Under the pieces are notes generated by a model. The model saw nothing but the letters and a program-made list of their open reading frames with translations, did not search any database and was not told the origin of the DNA. Positions 63,401-64,000 of a stretch of DNA of 64,000 bases are shown piece by piece. The DNA comes from Azorinus chamasolen. Taxonomy: Eukaryota; Mollusca; Bivalvia; Cardiida; Solecurtidae. Made by a program: the position numbers and the translations under genes. Position 1 is the first letter of the stretch, and each line of letters starts with the position of its first letter. The stretch spans positions 27,238,722 through 27,302,721 of the forward strand of contig OY755252.1 of NCBI GenBank assembly GCA_963576725.1, read 5' to 3'.

Positions 63401-64000
63401 TTCAAGTATTTAAGTTACAGTTAATGATAAAGAACTGAAATATCGACAAAAGCATTGATACCGAAACACATCCACTATCTTTTCGAAATTCAATAAACAG
63501 GCAAACAGAAGATATACATGTATTAAAACGACAGAGAGTCGGGTGAAACGATTTTACCGTCATGAGGTCCGGGAGATCCGTTCACTGTCGCTCCAGTATG
63601 TATTTTGCTGAAGGAATATGGGAAGGTGGCTGACACACCATTAACAATGGCCTCTACATCTTCACCAAACCAAACCTGCAATAAAATAATATTTGAATGT
63701 TTGAGACACTTATGTGTGTCTTGGTCTTTCAATTCAGAATAGACAAAGTTCCACAGCTGTGCTGACGTGGGGCCTCATACCAGTTCAGTGTAGACACAGG
63801 CAGGCAGCTGGACCGGCGTGAGGTGTCTTACCAGTTCAGTATGGACACAGGCAGGCAGCTGGACCGGCGTGAGGTGTCTTACCAGTTCAGTATGGACACA
63901 GGCAGGCAGCTGGACCGGCGTGAAGGGTCTTACCAGTTCAGTGTAGACACAGGCAGGCAGCTGGACCGGCGTGAAAGGTCTTACCAGTTCAGTGTAGACA
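32539..64000 (-). CDS. Gene 2: endonuclease/exonuclease/phosphatase-family protein, partial
   Basis: Six exons on the minus strand can be joined without frame breaks: 63675-63558, 44287-44083, 38935-38785, 37578-37518, 37085-36924 and 32639-32539. Successive phases are 0/1, 1/2, 2/0, 0/1, 1/1 and 1/0, and every junction has AG and GT. An exon end at 63781 reading CVYTEL (phase 0) probably precedes them and sits in a 51-bp repeat. The protein shows EEP-fold landmarks in order: an E-L-V-W-F-G-E-D segment, PGLLLLSKHVF, THLSAD, VVLLGDFNTG and IIDHVM. A Cys-rich insert lies between the second and third landmark. Function is likely a secreted or lysosomal-type DNase I-like hydrolase; the substrate cannot be told. 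The 5' start and the 3' end are missing. A segment between LGDFN and CTYC found in relatives may also be missing. Confidence 0.75.
32735..32943. mobile_element. Family D' MITE, complete
   Basis: TACCGTAAACCCCCTCTAAT to TAGAGGGGTTTTACTGTA. Perfect long palindrome with apex GCTCCTACTGGAGC. Confidence 0.85.
32950..33190. mobile_element. Family D' remnants
   Basis: GGTGGTAACTCAACGCGGG, GGTGTTACTGTATCGTCC and TACATTAAGCAATCACCAGC are scattered arm pieces with TACTGTA-like ends. Confidence 0.4.
33273..33500. mobile_element. Family B MITE
   Basis: TTAACCCATTCCCTCATATT at the left; palindrome intact around GCTCCTACAGGAGC. The right end is degraded to ATGAGGTAATTGGTG. Confidence 0.8.
33725..33784 (+). 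mobile_element. Palindrome half-site fused to LINE 5' end
   Basis: ATGAGAGGGCTCCTCAATGA and GTCTCATCTGGGTCTACAGT are A/C-type MITE palindrome remains that stay in frame with the LINE reading frame. The first 20 codons of that frame are therefore MITE, not retrotransposon. Confidence 0.6.
33785..36895 (+). mobile_element. Non-LTR retrotransposon, 5'-truncated, ORF2 intact
   Basis: The frame ending at 36388 is uninterrupted for about 868 codons. It begins inside an apurinic-type endonuclease domain (GSVYRPP; LGDFNFDY near residues 66-73 counted from 33725; SDHLPVF near 133-139). The reverse transcriptase has KPLFKKNDRSNVSNYRPVS (near 431-449), LDLQKAFDTVDHE (516-527), GVPQGSILGPL (570-580) and the catalytic LYADDSAIL (601-609). 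The usual C-terminal domain ends YVYF. A 3' UTR of about 480 bp follows, with an AT repeat and an ATCT tail (36876-36893). The missing N-terminal half of the endonuclease shows 5' truncation, typical of target-primed insertion. The absence of stops or frameshifts suggests a recent event. It belongs to the APE-type CR1/jockey-like group; the exact clade is not determined. Confidence 0.9.
36841..36895. repeat. AT microsatellite and ATCT tail of the LINE
   Basis: A TATATATATATATA run, then AAATCTATCTATCTATCTA marks the 3' end of the retrotransposon. Confidence 0.8.
36924..37085 (-). CDS. Gene 2 exon with GDFN catalytic motif
   Basis: Acceptor TTTCTTTCAG, then HLANVYGFASYAEQNQYEVG, and RKRVVLLGDFNTGQAGNNG before the donor GAAA/GTAAGAG. 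162 nt, phase 1 on both sides. GDFN is the conserved Asp-Asn motif of the EEP active site. The Gln-rich segment before it sits at the position of the helix ahead of that strand. The LINE poly-ATCT tail ends about 30 bp downstream of the donor. Confidence 0.85.
37205..37300. mobile_element. Family A fragment
   Basis: AACAGAGCAGACTCCTATAA with GAGACGTCTGACCTGGGTAT and CTCTGTTTGG: palindrome with a deletion inside one arm. Confidence 0.5.
37330..37470. mobile_element. Chimeric family F / family D MITE
   Basis: The left part is family F (TTTAGCCTGCTATGGGCGG, GGCTTGGATCCAGAT). At 37386 it switches to the right half of family D (AACTTTCACCTGCATGAAGC to AGAGGGGTTTTACTGTA). Confidence 0.65.
37518..37578 (-). 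CDS. Gene 2 exon encoding the THLSAD segment
   Basis: Acceptor ATATTTCAG, 61 nt reading VSGLFTVCTHLSADMEPYTE plus one base, donor GAAG/GTAAGCG. Phase 0 in, phase 1 out. T-H-L is the EEP motif in which the His binds phosphate. A family B MITE starts only 21 bp upstream of the acceptor. Confidence 0.85.
37599..37825. mobile_element. Family B MITE, complete
   Basis: TTAACCCATTACCTCATAGG to GAGGAAAAGGATTAA; apex GCTCCTATAGGAGC. Its right TTAA doubles as the left end of the next A-like copy. It lies in the polypyrimidine/branch neighbourhood of the exon at 37578. Confidence 0.85.
37822..37996. mobile_element. Family A MITE, diverged
   Basis: TTAACTCGTTACGCC, then TTTGCAAACAGAAATCTTTC and TGATCAGTATTCTGTTTGC around GTCCCTACAGGTG. 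Confidence 0.55.
37997..38245. mobile_element. Family A MITE, complete
   Basis: TTAACCCTTTCCCTGTTCTG to ATGAGGGAAAGGGTTAA, the best-preserved A ends in the window. Palindrome around GCTCCTCTAGGAGC; right half-site reads (inverted) AGAGTAGACCCAGATCAGAC. Confidence 0.9.
38242..38415. mobile_element. Family A MITE, left half
   Basis: TTAACATAGACATTATTCAG, ATGACGTCATGGATATG and CAAACAGAGCTGACCCTGAT; ends at the apex. Confidence 0.6.
38440..38632. mobile_element. Family B MITE, palindrome half lost
   Basis: CATTCCCTCATAGGC and the GAATAAATCTACCGAACAAG arm are present. The palindrome stops at GCATTTGCTCATATGCATGA. Confidence 0.6.
38785..38935 (-). CDS. Gene 2 exon encoding PGLLLLSKHVF
   Basis: Acceptor TGACTATTATACAG, then one base completing the previous codon and CCGVGANPSFRKMNTPGLLL through FFPGTTELVARGYITAK, donor AAG/GTAAGCAG. 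151 nt, phase 2 in, phase 0 out. The Gly-Leu-Leu-Leu-Ser segment is the standard EEP strand that precedes the catalytic Thr-His block in the next exon. Confidence 0.85.
38945..39175. repeat. About 47-bp degenerate minisatellite
   Basis: GTATGGCAACACCTATGCAT followed by TAGTCACACGCAGAAC recurs four times with increasing identity toward 39175. A lone unit (CTATGGCAACACCTGTATAT) occurs at about 43993, on the other side of the same intron. Confidence 0.7.
39374..39405. repeat. GA microsatellite
   Basis: About 14 GA units. Confidence 0.9.
39587..39665. mobile_element. Foldback element TCGAGGGCTTGGTG
   Basis: Nearly perfect inverted repeat of 37-38 bp arms (TCGAGGGCTTGGTGCAAAAC, TATTCTAACTCCTTCAC) around TAAA. 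It is the full-length form of the 35-bp foldback at 3125-3159. Confidence 0.8.
39720..42270 (-). pseudogene. Decayed non-LTR retrotransposon with 2A-like peptide
   Basis: On the minus strand the order is: a short N-terminal frame (42097-42011) MSLQILTVLLLLLLEAGDIE SNPGPVTT; endonuclease start (FHCNIRSIQNK, LDFDILCFTETH) near 42000-41900; RT pieces CQSGFLPNHST (near 41150), SVWSKQWLVKFNPKKTE (near 40700); then C-terminal KRQTYCFMYKSF (near 40290) and FFNYRLYTAQRIQLF with LHPLNIELLLFGDKAL (39860-39780). Many stops and frameshifts make it inactive. A 171-bp tandem pair of a different repeat interrupts it at about 41655-41900. The leucine-rich start plus DIESNPGP is the 2A-like translational recoding motif known in APE-type elements of marine invertebrates. 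Confidence 0.8.
41655..41905. mobile_element. Tandem-unit repeat inserted in the LINE
   Basis: CTTGTAAGCGCAACTCCTCT occurs at 41671 and 41842, period about 171 bp, with GGAGTTATGCCCCTTTGTAC between. It resembles the internal units of Helentron-like elements in this window and interrupts the LINE endonuclease region. Confidence 0.6.
42299..42503. mobile_element. Family C MITE (reverse), complete ends
   Basis: TTAACCCTTCGCTTGCTAAA to AGCGACGGGTTAA, palindrome perfect at the apex CTCCTGCAGGAG. About 40 bp of the usual arm are deleted (GTACAAGTATTGCACAATC). Confidence 0.85.
42504..43017. other. No recognised feature
   Basis: AT-rich and A-rich intron sequence of gene 2. Nothing supported. Confidence 0.4.
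43018..43346. mobile_element. Family A MITE with duplicated core
   Basis: TACCCTTTGCTCCATATATA to GGAGCAAACGGTTAA. The first palindrome (CAGCCCTGATCAGACAGCCC and GAGCTGTCTGATCTGGGTC) is followed by a second diverged one (AAGACTGTCAGCTTCACTAG). Confidence 0.65.
43367..43576. mobile_element. Family B MITE, complete
   Basis: TTAACCCATTATCTCATAGG to GGGAAAGGGTTAA; apex GCTCCTATAGGAGC. Confidence 0.85.
43577..44082. other. Intron of gene 2, no element
   Basis: A-rich. The single minisatellite unit at about 43993 is described with 38945-39175. Confidence 0.35.
44083..44287 (-). CDS. Gene 2 exon: Cys-rich insert
   Basis: Acceptor GTCTATTTTAG, then PVCDFQLVHDFYYCADFSGC, LCVFALCHEEFAVIVMSS, TEDCISCLLSSFPDVIITFE and a partial codon, donor AAAA/GTACGT. 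205 nt, phase 1 in, phase 2 out. Seven cysteines recur at intervals like those of Cys-rich EEP proteins, where this region forms an insert between the early and middle parts of the fold. The frame is confirmed by exact phase fit on both sides. Confidence 0.75.
44523..44974. mobile_element. Family D' MITE split by a family C insertion
   Basis: The left end TACAGTAAACCCCCTCTAAT and palindrome (GAAGCTCCGGTTGGAGCCTT) run to 44674. After the inserted C element, GTTGCTATAGGGACGGTTTT with GGTA may be the right end. Confidence 0.6.
44675..44924. mobile_element. Family C MITE, complete
   Basis: TTAACCCTTCGCTTGCTATT to CAGCAAGCGAAGGGTTAA. Left half-site AGTGAAGACCCAGATGAGAC, right half-site (inverted) AGTGCAGACCCTGATGAGAC; apex CTCCTGCAGGAG. 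Confidence 0.9.
44986..45187. mobile_element. Family A MITE, right end lost
   Basis: TTAACCCTTTTCCTTTTGTA at the left. Half-sites AGAGTAGACCCAGATCAGAC and (inverted) AGAGCAAACCCTGATCAGAC; apex GCTCTTATATGAGC. Cut at ATTAATACTCGAGCG. Confidence 0.75.
45551..45640. repeat. Strong hairpin with GC-rich tip
   Basis: Arms TATTTCATACTACGGAATAT and AGTCCTC pair around AAGGCGCGGGACGCGCCGAG. It is flanked by an outer pair GAGCATTTTTAT/ATAAACATGCTC. Confidence 0.75.
45781..45981 (+). other. Short open frame, no support as a gene
   Basis: ATG-started 66-codon frame (MTHGGRNSAF...) inside the TTA-flanked element. No motif, splice or codon signal supports it. It could be part of a lost transposon gene. 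Confidence 0.15.
46262..46670 (+). mobile_element. Penelope-like element, orphan 3' tail
   Basis: GGGGATACCTTTATTTACAA, GAGAAGTGTGAGGTTAGGAC, AACCGGTTTAAACCCCCAGT, GGCGGTACTCTCTTTGTC and a GT microsatellite are shared with the tail at 53370-53750 on the other strand. Confidence 0.7.
46524..46573. repeat. GT microsatellite in the tail
   Basis: GTGTGTGTGTG runs interrupted by CGTGTGCG. The low-complexity open frames over this region are not genes. Confidence 0.8.
46776..46872. mobile_element. Family A MITE fragment
   Basis: ATAACCCTTTACCTTAGAGT, GAGAAGACCCAGATCAGAAG and TCTGATCAGGGTCTACTCGG. It runs directly into a family G repeat at GTGCAATTATTGC. Confidence 0.55.
46873..47200. repeat. Family G repeat with terminal direct repeats
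   Basis: GTGCAATTATTGCTTTCGGG and GGATCACCACCCTTCAGAAT occur at 46873 and again at 47155, so a 282-bp unit is present 1.15 times. Between them lie CGGCCGTAAAACGTCGCC, ACCGCTTAAGCCGGTGC and AACAGACTCAATAAAACC. Confidence 0.7.
47745..48365. other. No recognised feature
   Basis: AT-rich, includes an AATGACGTCATT-like site near 48223. No gene or repeat family is supported. Confidence 0.35.
48372..48512. repeat. Foldback with 60-bp arms and GCTCG tip
   Basis: GGGTTTTGATTAAAGCCGGG, GGTTTCTATACCC and GGTTGGTCTGTTCC pair with AACAGACCAACCTCGGG and AAACCCCCGTCTTTAACAAA. The tip is ACTCGCTAAAGCTCG. Confidence 0.8.
48627..48834. mobile_element. Family D MITE, complete
   Basis: TACAGTAAAACCTCTCTATA to AGAGAGGTTTTACTGTA; apex CGCTCCTATAGGAGCG. 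Confidence 0.9.
48973..49346. mobile_element. Family A MITE with internally expanded half-palindrome
   Basis: TTAACCCTTTCCTCAATAAA to TAAGGTTAA. After the left half-site (AAACAGAGTAGGGCCAGATC) the right half is repeated about seven times in a 41-bp period, AGATCCTGTAGGACACGTCT then GATCAGGGTCCGCTCTCGGA, before the final GCTCTGTTTG. Confidence 0.8.
49431..49645. mobile_element. Family F MITE, complete
   Basis: TTAACCGTTTCGTTGCCAAA to GGCAGCGAAAGGGTTAA. 67-bp palindrome from GCAAACTGTTTGGATCCTGA; apex GCCGAGTTACTTGGC. It shows that F is a TTAA family with the same length design as A, B and C. Confidence 0.9.
49818..49930. repeat. ATAACCATAGTACATAA minisatellite, left block
   Basis: CATAAATAACCATGGTACAT-type units, about six. 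The same unit reappears at 52143-52158 and 56965-57105. Confidence 0.75.
50160..52142 (+). mobile_element. Helentron-like tandem-repeat element
   Basis: About 13 units of 110-140 bp share AGGCATTTAAAGATTTTTGC, AAAAGTAGGTCAAAGGTCAA, GGTCAGAAGGGCAAA and ATACCAAGTATGGAAGCCCT. Then follow a CGCTCA hexamer microsatellite (52063-52097) and a terminal ...GAACAGGCGAGCTAAAAACC with a small hairpin. Internal tandem units, a microsatellite and a 3' hairpin fit bivalve 'pearl'/Helentron-associated elements; no Rep/helicase is present, so it is non-autonomous. Confidence 0.65.
52159..52364. mobile_element. Family D MITE, complete
   Basis: TACAGTAAAACCACTCTATA to AGAGGTTTTACTGTA; apex CGCTCCTATTGGAGCG. 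It inserted into the ACCATAAATAACCATA minisatellite. Confidence 0.9.
52395..52515. repeat. Family I-like foldback, diverged
   Basis: CTCATTAGAGTCATCC and GATTCTGATGAGTAGTC around AATAGAT, with GGTGGAGG at the end. Confidence 0.35.
52556..52620. repeat. Short inverted repeat AAGGGAAGTAACTCA
   Basis: AAGGGAAGTAACTCACACTT pairs with GTATGAGTTATTTCCCTTTT. Confidence 0.65.
53020..53280. mobile_element. Repeat unit related to 56440-56950
   Basis: CTAATCATGCCTGCTCC, GGGCTATGGACCTTGTG and GGTAATTGGCCGGAAAAG match the units of the element at 56440-56950. Confidence 0.55.
53370..53750 (-). mobile_element. Penelope-like element, 3' tail attached to RT copy
   Basis: Contains the AC/GT microsatellite (53448-53490), GTATCGCCTTGGCACGGTCA, CACTGGGGGTTTAAACCGGT and CACTTCTCTCAAAGTCACC. 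It continues from the RT reading frame that ends at 53951. Confidence 0.75.
53951..55180 (-). CDS. Penelope-like reverse transcriptase, N-terminally truncated
   Basis: An open frame runs from about 55175 to the stop at 53951 (about 400 codons; the first ATG gives 321). It reads IKEHVKRYCDKIYENSGINV, LLSSYDFSTLYTTLPHHLIK, VVGIPMGTNCAPLVADLFLY, the catalytic YLDDILNLDNPYFDT, SYGVYISQLIRFARACS, and a C-terminal EFYGDVIYKLRKIRGH to ACLVINPYTVGSYASLF. There are no internal stops. The N-terminal part, including the PKLHK motif seen in the 7.5-kb copy, is missing because the element is cut at 55180-55190. No GIY-YIG endonuclease domain is visible. The assignment to Penelope-like RTs is by motif order and not certain. 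Confidence 0.75.
   Translation of the reverse strand, partial: NSINLSCLTTIKEHVKRYCDKIYENSGINVFWSIKNSKDVLTKLANEQYNISLLSSYDFSTLYTTLPHHLIKDRLIKLIEKTFARENKMFIACNVQRSFFSNSEVEHYTMWTCLDVCRSLTFLLDNIFVRYGDTIYRQVVGIPMGTNCAPLVADLFLYCYERDFMLSLKPDTQTDIVNAFNKTSRYLDDILNLDNPYFDTMVSSIYPKELSLNKANQSDINASFLDLNLSITNDKVSSKVYDKREDFNFKIVNYPFLDGDVPRSTSYGVYISQLIRFARACSLLEDFNRRNLVITDKLLKQGYRYHKLRKTFSKFYYRNLPLISKYNCNLRTLLRQGISQPEFYGDVIYKLRKIRGHIHFHDLFIKRIKTFKKKGYDPIILQHTACLVINPYTVGSYASLFACAMTGRG
55200..56440 (+). mobile_element. Helentron-like element with 165-bp units
   Basis: Five to six units share GGGCCATAACTCTGAAACAA, CCTCAGAATCAACTCAGCTT, AACATTTGTGTGAAGTTTCA and TTTTCCCAGAAAACAGCGGA. Then a GGACGGACGAAC microsatellite (56353-56395) and an end hairpin CATTATACG ... 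GCGTATAAAAAG. It starts at the truncation point of the Penelope-like copy. Confidence 0.7.
56441..56950 (+). mobile_element. Tandem-unit element with GACGAC microsatellite
   Basis: Three 145-155 bp units (GGGGAATAACTCCATAAATA, CATATGTGAAGGTTAAATGC, AATTGGCTGGGCAAAAATG), then a GATGACGATGACGACAACGA-type microsatellite. The end is CTATGTGTCTGCCATACTTC. Confidence 0.65.
56960..57105. repeat. ATAACCATAGTACATAA minisatellite, right block
   Basis: ATAAATAACCATAGTACTTA-type units, about eight, the same monomer as at 49818-49930. Confidence 0.75.
57110..57611. mobile_element. Family J MITE, second copy (inverted)
   Basis: AAGGGGAAGTCCCTACATTC at the left and ATGCGTTCATTGTAGGGA at the right. The interior is longer than in the 25540 copy because of TTCAGTTTTATTCGGGTTGG and GTCTCTCCGACCACTTC. 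Confidence 0.7.
57675..57785. mobile_element. Family A palindrome fragment
   Basis: AATGCAGACCCTGATCAAAC and AACCCTCTGATATTAGTC around GACTCCTGGAGGA. Confidence 0.5.
57786..57826. mobile_element. Family D' MITE left piece (split)
   Basis: GTGATTATTTAATGCAGGTC is a D' arm. Its continuation (GGTCAAACGTAATGCAAAAA) resumes at 63363, on the far side of the long-TIR element. Confidence 0.55.
58308..59945 (+). mobile_element. Helentron-like element inserted in the left TIR
   Basis: Starts ACAAGAAGAGGGCCATGAGG with a small hairpin. It contains about six units of 180 bp (AAAACTGATAAGCCCTTGGG, GGGTCATAATTTGAACAA, GTAGAGGACCATAAGATCAT, TACCAAATATCAAAGGTCTA), then a GACGGACAGACGGACGACGG microsatellite and an end hairpin GCTCACCTTGAGC ... 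GGTGAGCTAAAAA. The left TIR resumes right after it (TACGGTTTAGACACATAC), so the insertion site is precise. Confidence 0.8.
60300..60600 (+). CDS. Unrecognised open segment inside the long-TIR element
   Basis: After an ATATATTTACAG acceptor-like site, a frame reads LFACYYCETKETISHCVDAN, PRNPMKIRRKELCHIYRESR and GNVHYLLM, then a stop. A second frame continues with LNKLILNGELQTIEIQDIDE and DVRLGNLFGPINI. The C-X2-C and later H-C suggest a zinc-binding knuckle. It could be a relic of the element's own protein or of a captured gene; not identified. Confidence 0.25.
60950..62300 (+). pseudogene. Decayed non-LTR retrotransposon, 3' half
   Basis: RT remnants FWFSSYLTERMQR (60990), VSVPQGYILGPLLFLVFIKD and LFAYDTSLF (61050-61160) are followed by HRHIGVHLSRDLTWHCHIEY and INVMRKLNFTSDRYSIETIY (61320-61510). 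Then come YSNAFLPATIQEWNNLSENE (61840-61900) and a C-terminal Cys-His segment (TALCTCGLIENASHFFLSCC, 62070-62125) ending near LFGDLLNYN. The catalytic box reads AYDT, and frameshifts are frequent. No endonuclease is present, so it is 5'-truncated. Confidence 0.75.
62301..62765. other. AT-rich interior of the long-TIR element
   Basis: Open frames on both strands at 62484-62807 are low-complexity or chance. T-rich runs at 62385-62420. Confidence 0.35.
63558..63675 (-). CDS. Gene 2 exon encoding VWFGEDVEAIVNGV
   Basis: Acceptor TTTTATTGCAG, then VWFGEDVEAIVNGVSATFPY, SFSKIHTGATVNGSPGPHD and one base, donor GACG/GTAAAATC. 118 nt, phase 0 in, phase 1 out. The start corresponds to the EEP segment that follows the catalytic Glu (usually Q-E-V-W), which would lie at the end of the preceding exon (TEL). 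Confidence 0.85.
63779..64000 (-). repeat. 51-bp minisatellite carrying a splice donor, continues past window
   Basis: Units of exactly 51 bp start at 63779, 63830, 63881, 63932 and 63983. On the minus strand each reads CCTGCCTGTGTCTACACTGA then ACTGGTAAGACACC, so each carries the donor ACTG/GTAAGAC; the gene-proximal copy has ACTG/GTATGAG. The reading frame that leads into the next exon (CVYTEL, phase 0) is open through every unit as a 17-residue cycle, VRHLTPVQLPACVYTEL. Confidence 0.85.
63781..63850 (-). CDS. Gene 2 upstream exon end (putative), within the repeat
   Basis: The phase-0 donor at 63780 and the preceding codons for CVYTEL fit both in phase and in sequence the start of the exon at 63675 (VWFGED), giving an EEP-like C-x-x-x-E-x-V/L-W-F block with a Glu at the catalytic position. 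The exon start lies beyond or inside the repeat and is not resolved. Confidence 0.45.

Overview
This window looks like intergenic and intronic DNA of an animal, most likely a bivalve mollusc. It is AT-rich, has no dense gene array or bacterial signals, and its few genes are split into small exons by long introns. It is packed with transposable elements. The bivalve assignment is an inference from three things: the repeat types (Helentron/'pearl'-like elements with GACGGACA-type microsatellites, tRNA-derived SINEs, 2A-bearing non-LTR elements); the small Cys-rich secreted peptide; and the abundance of palindromic MITEs.

Two host genes can be pieced together, both on the minus strand. Gene 1 (about 3.18-13.98 kb) has a promoter with TATA box, a 37-nt phase-1 signal-peptide exon at 13869-13905, and a terminal exon at 3181-3341. 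That last exon encodes a His-rich six-cysteine mature peptide and is followed by AATAAA. Gene 2 (about 32.5 kb to beyond the right edge) is an endonuclease/exonuclease/phosphatase (DNase I-like) family gene. Six exons with mutually compatible phases lie at 63558-63675, 44083-44287, 38785-38935, 37518-37578, 36924-37085 and 32539-32639. A further upstream exon end lies in the tandem repeat at the right edge, and the 3' end was not found. One orphan plus-strand exon candidate lies at about 5739-5847.

The rest is mobile DNA. There is one uninterrupted but 5'-truncated non-LTR retrotransposon (33.79-36.89 kb), inserted about 30 bp from a splice donor of gene 2. A decayed non-LTR element with a 2A-like peptide lies at 39.7-42.3 kb and another decayed one at 60.9-62.3 kb. 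Penelope-like RT copies lie at 7.5-9.9, 10.4-11.0 and 53.4-55.2 kb, with orphan 3' tails elsewhere. Other elements are a mariner remnant, two SINEs, several Helentron-like tandem-repeat elements, and three larger TIR elements (27.1-29.8, 45.3-47.7 and 57.8-63.4 kb). The dominant component is about 60 copies of palindromic MITEs. TTAA-flanked families are called A, B, C, F and H here, and TA-flanked families D, D' and E.

The most unusual observations are these. (i) Otherwise unrelated MITE families with TTAA or TA target sites share the same apex, GCTCCT-NN-AGGAGC, in the middle of their palindromes. In families A, B and C the palindrome is exactly 68 bp, and in A, C and F the arms carry a recurrent asymmetry. 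(ii) Three minisatellites have amplified mRNA-processing signals: a 33-bp and a 51-bp repeat each carry a 5' splice site in frame in gene 2, and a 55-bp repeat carries the poly(A) signal of gene 1.
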